Assembly (NCBI GenBank): GCA_030152585.1
Contig: JASLJC010000083.1
Span: 1-18,848 of the forward strand
Length of the DNA: 18,848 nucleotides
Origin: Savagea sp.
Lineage (GTDB): Bacteria; Bacillota; Bacilli; Bacillales_A; Planococcaceae
Reading direction: 5' to 3'
A model generated the notes under the pieces. It was not told the origin of the DNA, did not search any database, and saw only the letters and a program-made list of their open reading frames with translations. Both the position numbers and the translations under genes were made by a program. Of this stretch, positions 8,399 to 13,684 are shown one piece after another; the stretch's first letter is position 1, and each line of letters starts with the position of its first letter.

Positions 8399-8422
8399 TC
8401 ATTTCGCTCGTATCCGAAATAG

Positions 8423-9121
8423 TCAGTCGATTTCTTTTAAAAAATGAAGCAAATGTGGAAACCAGCCGTCTCGGTCTCGACTATAACAGACGTGATGTTT
8501 TGCCGTAAGCGAAACGATTACTTCTTTATCTTTCGATTGAAGTTTTCTTTCTAATTCAAATGCTGCTCGAAGAGGTACGATGCCATCTTCTTTACCGTGA
8601 ACGATACGTACAGGACAAGTAACATTACGATATTGTGTACGGACAAATTGCCAAACACGTAAAAACTGAAGAACCGCACGTTCTGGTGTATGAACGATTT
8701 TGTAAGTAAAAGAAGGTACATATGCCGACTCCTCATCTTGTCGTTGAGGACTGTTCATCATTTGTTTCATATTCCGAGCGAGTTGTGGGATGTGTATAAA
8801 TCGGGCAGCTGCACTTAATAAAATCAATTTATCCACACGAAATTGGGCAGCTAAATAAATCGCTAACAAACCGCCCATCGAAAATCCGACAACATAAATG
8901 CGATCGACTCGCTTTTGTAAATGGCGATACGCTCGGATAGCTTCAGATATCCAACGTTCTGCGACGGCGTTTGGATGTTCTAATTGTAGCCATTCGCCAT
9001 GACCGGTCAATGTCGGTACCGACAATACCCAATTCGTCCGCTTCGCGACATAATCAATAAACGGCTGTATTTCATACGGTCCTCCTGTAAAGCCGTGGAA
9101 AAAAAGAACGCCAACTTTCAT
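8423..9121 (-). CDS. Alpha/beta hydrolase, carboxylesterase/monoacylglycerol lipase type
   Basis: This 232-residue cytoplasmic serine hydrolase has no signal peptide. The oxyanion region is HGFTGGP (9-15), the nucleophile elbow GFSMGG with Ser81, the acid probably Asp179 in VHGKEDGIVPL, and the base His209 or His210 in AKHHVCYS. This and the length fit the small esterases of the Est30 group in Bacillales, which cleave short- to medium-chain esters or monoglycerides; the true substrate cannot be read from sequence. Its ATG shares one base with the murF stop (TAATG), and AAGGAAG lies just upstream inside murF, so the two are probably translationally coupled. A role in lipid or wall turnover is suggested only by that neighbourhood. 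Confidence 0.85.
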   Translation of the reverse strand: MKVGVLFFHGFTGGPYEIQPFIDYVAKRTNWVLSVPTLTGHGEWLQLEHPNAVAERWISEAIRAYRHLQKRVDRIYVVGFSMGGLLAIYLAAQFRVDKLILLSAAARFIHIPQLARNMKQMMNSPQRQDEESAYVPSFTYKIVHTPERAVLQFLRVWQFVRTQYRNVTCPVRIVHGKEDGIVPLRAAFELERKLQSKDKEVIVSLTAKHHVCYSRDRDGWFPHLLHFLKEID

Positions 9122-10494
9122 TAGCGTTCTTCCTTTTGTAAACGGTCAATGAAACGTTCCATTCGCATACCTCGTGATCCTTTCACGAGGAGTAACGTCT
9201 CGTTTCCGACAATTTTTTGTAAATACTCCACAATTGCATCTTCATCTTCAGAAGAAAAGTTATCCACTTGTGGATAAGTCTCTTTAAGACGGATAGCACA
9301 ATCTTTCATTTTTGATCCAAACGTTACAACACCTTCTATTTCGTTCGGATCAATCCGATCGACAATTTGCTCATGGTATGTTTTCGATTGAGGACCGAGC
9401 TCTAACATATCTCCGAGCACTAACCATTTACGCGGGCGTAATGTCGTTTCGTTCATAAACGTAATCGCTGCTTCAACTGACGTCGGTGCTGCATTGTATG
9501 CATCGTTCAAACAAAGTGTTCCATCTTTTAAAACGACCGGTTGCATACGCATCGGCGTCAACGTCGCGTGTCGTAACGCTTTTGCCATTTCGTCTACCGT
9601 TAACCCGAGACGATGCGCAACGAGTAATGCAATGAGTGCGTTTTGGACTTGGTGTTCCCCGTATACTGGAATGACGAATGTTCCTTCTACTACACCGTGC
9701 GTACGAAAACGCATCCCGTCTTCTGTCGGGTCAATATGTGTTGGATAAATCGCTCGTGACGTCTCGAGTCCGAAGTCGATTGCTTTTTTTCCCCACTTCT
9801 GAACGAGTGGCGTCAATAACGGCTCGTCTCCGTCATACAATAAAATACCGTCAGTTGCTAGCGATTGAACGATTTCAAATTTGGCACGAGCAATTCCTTC
9901 ACGCGAACCGAGGTCTTCCATATGTGCTTCTCCGATATTCGTAATGACAGCGATATGAGGATGCGCAATCTGTGACAATTCCGCAATTTCTCCAAAACCA
10001 CTCATTCCCATTTCAACGATTGCGACTTCGGTGTCTTCTGGCATATTTAATAACGTAATCGGTAAGCCGAGCTCGTTATTATAATTTCCTTCCGTTTTGG
10101 CAACACGACGATACGGCGCCATGATCGAAGCGATGAAATCTTTCGTTGACGTTTTGCCGTTTGATCCCGTTACACCGATAACAGTAGCATTCATCTGTTC
10201 GCGGTAGCGACGTGCTAATAATTGCAATGCTTTTTCAGCATCTTGTACAAAAAGAAGAGGTACGTTTGCTGGTGGATTCGGCTCATCTTGCAGCCAAAAA
10301 GAAGCGACTGCTCCTTCTTTAATCGCTTGCTCTACATATTGATGACCATTGACTCGCTCTCCTCGAAACGGAATAAATAAATCTCCTCGTTGTACATTTC
10401 GTGAATCAATCGTCACACCTGTTATAATCGATTCATCGAGATGTTGCCCTTCGACTTGTAGCCATTGTTGAATTTGTCGTAACGTTCGTTTCAA
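9121..10494 (-). CDS. murF: UDP-MurNAc-tripeptide--D-alanyl-D-alanine ligase MurF
   Basis: The ATP-dependent cytoplasmic ligase adds the D-Ala-D-Ala dipeptide to UDP-MurNAc-tripeptide, the last step of the peptidoglycan pentapeptide precursor. The 457 residues match the normal length. The N-terminal substrate domain has DSRNVQRGDLFIPFRGER (30-47); the Mur ligase P-loop is GVTGSNGKTST (107-117); other family motifs are EGNYNNELGLP, VEMGMSG, TNIGEAHME and, in the C-terminal domain, NDAYNAAPTS. It starts at TTG 10494. The ribosome site GAGGAA overlaps the end of ddl (AAG-TGA-GGAA), so the gene is coupled to ddl, which makes its dipeptide substrate. Confidence 0.97.
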   Translation of the reverse strand: MKRTLRQIQQWLQVEGQHLDESIITGVTIDSRNVQRGDLFIPFRGERVNGHQYVEQAIKEGAVASFWLQDEPNPPANVPLLFVQDAEKALQLLARRYREQMNATVIGVTGSNGKTSTKDFIASIMAPYRRVAKTEGNYNNELGLPITLLNMPEDTEVAIVEMGMSGFGEIAELSQIAHPHIAVITNIGEAHMEDLGSREGIARAKFEIVQSLATDGILLYDGDEPLLTPLVQKWGKKAIDFGLETSRAIYPTHIDPTEDGMRFRTHGVVEGTFVIPVYGEHQVQNALIALLVAHRLGLTVDEMAKALRHATLTPMRMQPVVLKDGTLCLNDAYNAAPTSVEAAITFMNETTLRPRKWLVLGDMLELGPQSKTYHEQIVDRIDPNEIEGVVTFGSKMKDCAIRLKETYPQVDNFSSEDEDAIVEYLQKIVGNETLLLVKGSRGMRMERFIDRLQKEER

Positions 10495-10504
10495 TGTCGA
10501 TTCC

Positions 10505-11575
10505 TCACTTTACCGTATATTGAATCTGCTGTTTGTCTTCGTAACGTTCAAATGCTAATTCGATCAGTTCATGAATTAACTTCGCATAAGAAACACCTGT
10601 TTTATCCCATAATTGAGGGAACATACTCGTCGGTGTAAATCCGGGCATCGTATTTACTTCATTAATATAAACTTCATTGTCTGCTGTGACGAAAAAATCA
10701 GCACGTACGAGTCCTGTACAATTTAATACGCGAAACGCCGCAACAGCCATTGCAGTCATTTTATGTCGAACCTCTGGCGTTACTTCCGCTGGAATAATTA
10801 ATTGCGTCGATGTGTCCGCATATTTCGCTTCATAGTCGTAAAAATCGACGTTTTCTGGACGAATTTCCCCCGGAACAGAACATTTTGTATCGTAATTTCC
10901 GATGACGCCCATTTCAATTTCACGTGCTGTAATGCCTTGTTCAAGAACAATTTTATCATCGTATCGTAACGCTTCATCGATTCCTCGTTGTAATGATGGA
11001 CGATCGGTCGCTTTCGTAATGCCGACACTTGATCCTGCATTGGCCGGTTTTACGAAAATAGGCCATTCAAATAATTGTTCTGCATCGTCGAGCGTTGTTT
11101 GTTGCCCGCCCTTTTGCCATTCTTCTCGATGGAATGTCATATAAGGGACTTGTGCTAATCCGACGTAATCGAACAATTGTTTCATGACGACTTTATCCAT
11201 ACCTGCTGAAGAAGCGAGTACACCGTTACCGACGTAAGGAACATCCATTACTTCGAATAACCCTTGTACTGTTCCATCTTCTCCATTTGAACCGTGAAGT
11301 AATGGGAAAAAGACGTCAATCGGTGTTGTATGATCACGGAAAAGAGATGCGATCGATGTCGCTTCTTCTTTGCATCGGAAAACGAGTTGTTCTTTAGACG
11401 TGAAGGGACGTTGCAATACTTCCCCTTTTTGCCAATTTCCTTCTTGTGTAATATAAATCGGTACAACGTTGTAAAACGAAAAATCAATGGCGTTCATGAC
11501 TGCGTATGCTGTCGATAATGACACTTCATGTTCCGTCGATTTTCCACCGTATACTAACCCTATCGTTTTTTTCAT
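10505..11575 (-). CDS. ddl: D-alanine--D-alanine ligase
   Basis: The ATP-grasp enzyme joins two D-Ala for the peptidoglycan stem. At 356 residues it has the usual length. Seen: GGKSTEHEVS (10-19), HGSNGEDG (94-101), the ATP-grasp strand FVKPANAGSSVGI (174-186), the omega-loop FYDYEAKY (245-252) and the metal-binding INEVNTMPGFT (304-314). The Tyr-containing omega-loop is that of true D-Ala-D-Ala ligases rather than VanA-type D-Ala-D-Lac ligases, so a vancomycin-sensitive type of precursor is expected (inference). ATG 11575 follows AGGAG (11583-11587). It is first in the ddl-murF-hydrolase operon, ten bases before murF, and divergent from rodA. Confidence 0.97.
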   Translation of the reverse strand: MKKTIGLVYGGKSTEHEVSLSTAYAVMNAIDFSFYNVVPIYITQEGNWQKGEVLQRPFTSKEQLVFRCKEEATSIASLFRDHTTPIDVFFPLLHGSNGEDGTVQGLFEVMDVPYVGNGVLASSAGMDKVVMKQLFDYVGLAQVPYMTFHREEWQKGGQQTTLDDAEQLFEWPIFVKPANAGSSVGITKATDRPSLQRGIDEALRYDDKIVLEQGITAREIEMGVIGNYDTKCSVPGEIRPENVDFYDYEAKYADTSTQLIIPAEVTPEVRHKMTAMAVAAFRVLNCTGLVRADFFVTADNEVYINEVNTMPGFTPTSMFPQLWDKTGVSYAKLIHELIELAFERYEDKQQIQYTVK

Positions 11576-11756
11576 ACGTACTCTCCTATCTATCTTATCA
11601 TTCTTACTAGTTTACCATGAATGAGGAAGGGACGAAAAGTAATTGTGTATGCAACTTTCTTACTTTTCGTTCCGTCTTGATTATAGTATGCGTTCAGACA
11701 GAAAATCAGTTATACTTTACATTAGTTAATTATTCACATGAGAGTGGTGAACGTTC
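11576..11756. promoter_or_regulatory. Divergent ddl/rodA promoter region with long inverted repeat
   Basis: On the minus strand a consensus TATAAT (11685-11680) could be the ddl -10; on the plus strand TATACT (11711-11716) could be the rodA -10. Neither has a clear -35. The arms GGGACGAAAAGTAA (11629-11642) and TTACTTTTCGTTCC (11660-11673) form a 14-bp inverted repeat with one position pairing as G-U and a 17-base loop. If TATAAT is used, the hairpin would begin almost exactly at the 5' end of the ddl transcript. Confidence 0.5.
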
Positions 11757-12929
11757 GTGAAATTAAAAGAAAGATTCGTCAAGCAGTTCGATTGGACATT
11801 AGCCGCAATCATCGTAGTACTTGCGATTGTCAGTGTTGTCGTTATCGCTTCTGCTCAGACGTCAAGTCCACATCCGATCAACTACGCCTTACGACAAATC
11901 GTTTGGTTCGGTGTCGGCTTTGGTATTATCGGGATGACGCTTTTATTAGAACCCGAACAGTATAAAAAAATAGCTTGGTTCCTTTTCGGATTCGGGATTT
12001 TCTTACTTTTACTCGTCAAGTTTGGACCAGATTCGATTACACACTCCGCAAAAGGAGCACAACGTTGGTTGAATCTTCCTGTCATCGGTATTATCCAACC
12101 AGCGGAATTCGTCAAGATTTTTTACATTTTAGCAATCGCGCGGCTCGCTGCCGTTCATAATGAAACGTATTATAATCGAACGTTAAAAACAGACGCTTTT
12201 TTACTTGGAAAAATATTAGTCGTTTTAATGATTCCGTTATTTTTCATTTTAGGACAAGACTTAGGGACGTCGCTCGTTTTCTTATCGATTACTGCAGCGA
12301 TTATGATTGTCAGCGGCATTTCTTGGCGTATTTTAGCGCCGTTATTTACGACCGCGATCGCATTCGGCTCGATGATTTTATGGATGGCCGTCTATGCTCA
12401 AGATTTTTTAGAACAACGGCTCGGTATTGCAGAATATCGAATGAAACGTGTCTATTCTTGGCTTGATCCGTATTCTTACCCATCTGATGAAGGTTTCAAC
12501 TTAATTCAGACGATGACGGCCATCGGTTCAGGTGAAGTCATTGGAAAAGGTTTTCGCGAACGAGAAGTGTTCGTACCTGAAAACCATACCGACTTTATTT
12601 TTAGTGTCATCGGAGAAGAATATGGCTTTATCGGTTCAAGTTTCGTCATTATTTTATTTTTCATTTTAATTTATCATTTAACAAAAATTGCATTGGAATT
12701 ACGCGAACCATTTATGATTTACGTCACAGCAGGTGTAATTGCGATGATTGCTTTCCACGTCATCGAAAATATCGGGATGAACATTCAATTGCTCCCGATT
12801 ACTGGTATTCCGTTACCGTTCATTAGTTACGGTGGAAGTTCGATTTTCAGTATGTCTCTTGCACTCGGGTTAATTTTTAGTATGAAATATCACCATCGTG
12901 CTTATATGTTCGCAGATGATTCGAATTAA
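11757..12929 (+). CDS. rodA: SEDS-family peptidoglycan glycosyltransferase RodA
   Basis: The 390-residue integral membrane protein has about ten hydrophobic segments and begins at GTG 11757 after GGTGA. SEDS proteins polymerise lipid II into glycan strands with a partner class B penicillin-binding protein. Seen: AKGAQRWL (98-105), QPAEFVK (114-120), GQDLGTSLV, DPYSYPSDEGFN, FVPENHTDFIFSVIGEEYG with the catalytic-type Asp279, and the C-terminal IGMNIQLLPITGIPLPFISYGGSS region. Short termini, and position opposite ddl-murF as in Staphylococcus-like genomes, favour RodA (lateral wall growth) over FtsW (division), but the two are close and this is not certain. It is a single gene followed by its own terminator. 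Confidence 0.88.
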   Translation: MKLKERFVKQFDWTLAAIIVVLAIVSVVVIASAQTSSPHPINYALRQIVWFGVGFGIIGMTLLLEPEQYKKIAWFLFGFGIFLLLLVKFGPDSITHSAKGAQRWLNLPVIGIIQPAEFVKIFYILAIARLAAVHNETYYNRTLKTDAFLLGKILVVLMIPLFFILGQDLGTSLVFLSITAAIMIVSGISWRILAPLFTTAIAFGSMILWMAVYAQDFLEQRLGIAEYRMKRVYSWLDPYSYPSDEGFNLIQTMTAIGSGEVIGKGFREREVFVPENHTDFIFSVIGEEYGFIGSSFVIILFFILIYHLTKIALELREPFMIYVTAGVIAMIAFHVIENIGMNIQLLPITGIPLPFISYGGSSIFSMSLALGLIFSMKYHHRAYMFADDSN

Positions 12930-12945
12930 ATGATTATAGACCTGT

Positions 12946-12990
12946 AAAACCTAGTCCCCCTTCATCGAATAAAAAGGGACTAGGTTTTTT
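12946..12990 (+). terminator. Intrinsic terminator of rodA
   Basis: A 13-bp perfect stem, AAAACCTAGTCCC (12946-12958) with GGGACTAGGTTTT (12976-12988), with a 17-base loop runs into a T tract ending near 12991. It lies 16 bases after the rodA stop. Confidence 0.92.
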
Positions 12991-13011
12991 TGATTATTGT
13001 ATCGGAACGAC

Positions 13012-13045
13012 AAAAAAAGCAAAGCGGACGAGCGTCTCTTTGCTT
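13012..13045 (-). terminator. Intrinsic terminator of the 49-residue protein gene
   Basis: On the minus strand AAGCAAAG (13045-13038) pairs with CTTTGCTT (13024-13017); a GACG/CGTC inner stem lies between. A run of T residues follows at 13018-13012. It lies just after the stop of the small gene at 13078 and supports that gene as a real transcription unit. Confidence 0.8.
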
Positions 13046-13077
13046 CTTCCTCATACGATGACCTTGCACGACGCGAG

Positions 13078-13227
13078 TTACGCTTGTGCTTGTCTTTCAT
13101 CCTCGCGGTCGGTGTTGGGTGGGACGAGCGCTTTTAACATCTCGAGTCGGGATTTCGTTAACGTTGCGTGTACACCCATTTCTGCCAAATTCACAATGAT
13201 CGACTGAATATTACTCGTTTGTGTCAT
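13078..13227 (-). CDS. Small protein of unknown function, 49 residues
   Basis: I chose the ATG at 13227 (MTQTSNIQSIIVNLAEMGVH...), preceded by GAGGTGG with good spacing; the frame is open further upstream, but those codons lie between the promoter and the ribosome site. The protein has an amphipathic predicted helix (residues 5-18), a middle TLTKSRLEMLKALVPP, and a polar, charged tail ending in Ala. There is no signal peptide, membrane segment or cysteine. I do not recognise the family. It has its own extended -10 promoter and terminator, so it is probably a real monocistronic gene. It is divergent from copZ, but nothing in it suggests metal binding, and it is much smaller than CsoR or CopY repressors. 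Confidence 0.65.
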   Translation of the reverse strand: MTQTSNIQSIIVNLAEMGVHATLTKSRLEMLKALVPPNTDREDERQAQA

Positions 13228-13264
13228 GTTACCACCTCGACCTTTCTGCGTGTTTTCCCTTCTT

Positions 13265-13273
13265 ATCATACCA
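13265..13273 (-). promoter_or_regulatory. Extended -10 promoter of the 49-residue protein gene
   Basis: On the minus strand TG-G-TATGAT (13273-13265) is an extended -10 element about 40 bases before the ATG. No good -35 occurs at 16-18 bases; TTGAAA lies upstream but about 23 bases away. Confidence 0.5.
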
Positions 13274-13304
13274 CTAATTGAGAATAAATAGCGTTTCAAT
13301 TATG

Positions 13305-13319
13305 TTACAATTATTGTTT
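13305..13319. promoter_or_regulatory. Possible Fur-family (7-1-7) operator between the small gene and copZ
   Basis: TTACAAT-T-ATTGTTT has a perfect ACAAT/ATTGT core of 5-1-5. The AATnATT heart is that of Fur/PerR/Zur boxes, matching the PerR consensus at 10 of 14 defined positions. It lies 20 bases upstream of the copZ -35. AT-rich DNA produces such matches by chance, so this is a weak call. Confidence 0.25.
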
Positions 13320-13338
13320 TTTCGTAAATACGCTTTCT

Positions 13339-13367
13339 TTGACACGTTGCAACGTCCGTATTATGAT
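13339..13367 (+). promoter_or_regulatory. Strong sigma-A promoter of copZA with a dyad in the spacer
   Basis: A perfect -35 TTGACA (13339-13344), a 17-base spacer and -10 TATGAT (13362-13367). Overlapping the -35 end and the spacer is the perfect 12-bp palindrome ACGTTGCAACGT (13344-13355), well placed for a repressor. It does not match the CopY box (TACAnnTGTA) or the C/G-run CsoR operator, and the 17-base spacer is unlike the 19-base CueR type. Confidence 0.85.
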
Positions 13368-13435
13368 ATTTTTGTGAAGTGATACAACTATTCGCTTCTT
13401 TCATCATCTATTATTTTTTAGAAAGTAGGAGACAA

Positions 13436-13633
13436 ATGACAACAACCACTTTACGCGTTGATGGTATGTCTTGTAACCATTGCGTCCAAACGATAGAAGA
13501 AAATGTTCAACAACTAGAAGGTGTTCAACATGTAGATGTTCAACTCGACACAGGCATCGTCACAGTAGATGGTGACGTACGTACGAAAGATATCGTGCAG
13601 ACAATTGAAGCACAAGGTTTCGACGTATTATAA
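13436..13633 (+). CDS. copZ: Copper chaperone CopZ (HMA domain)
   Basis: This 65-residue cytoplasmic protein is one heavy-metal-associated domain. The metal site GMSCNHC places Cys13 and Cys16 in a CxxC loop, and the rest shows the ferredoxin-like beta-alpha-beta-beta-alpha-beta pattern (HVDVQLDTGIVTVDG). CopZ binds Cu(I) and passes it to CopA and, in relatives, to the copper-sensing repressor. The ATG at 13436 follows AGGAG (13427-13431) and gives the family length; the frame is open earlier without a ribosome site. It is first in copZ-copA, downstream of a strong promoter. Confidence 0.95.
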   Translation: MTTTTLRVDGMSCNHCVQTIEENVQQLEGVQHVDVQLDTGIVTVDGDVRTKDIVQTIEAQGFDVL

Positions 13634-13636
13634 CGC

Positions 13637-13672
13637 AAAAGAGAGACGTTACGAGAACGGTCTCTCTTTTTT
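13637..13672 (+). terminator. Terminator-like hairpin between copZ and copA
   Basis: AAAAGAGAGAC (13637-13647) pairs with GTCTCTCTTTT (13660-13670) in an 11-bp stem; inside it GTT/AAC can extend the stem past one bulged G, leaving a 5-base loop. Six T residues (13667-13672) follow, directly before the copA ribosome site AGGAGG (13673-13678). It should end part of the transcripts after copZ, giving more chaperone than pump, or act as a processing/stability element. Confidence 0.75.
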
Positions 13673-13684
13673 AGGAGGTTTTGA

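Noticed and set aside
9494..11144. Plus-strand ORFs of 80-88 residues opposite murF and ddl
   Set aside because: They are shadows of well-conserved enzymes with complete motifs and lack ribosome sites.
10505..11575. VanA-type D-Ala-D-Lac ligase
   Set aside because: The omega-loop FYDYEAKY is that of D-Ala-D-Ala ligases, and the gene sits in the housekeeping murF operon with no vanH/vanX beside it.
13078..13227. Copper repressor (CsoR or CopY) divergent from copZ
   Set aside because: The protein has 49 residues, no Cys or His metal site, and neither the CsoR helical bundle nor a winged-helix pattern.
13344..13355. MerR/CueR-type operator in the copZ promoter
   Set aside because: CueR promoters have a 19-base spacer with a longer dyad; here the spacer is an optimal 17 bases.
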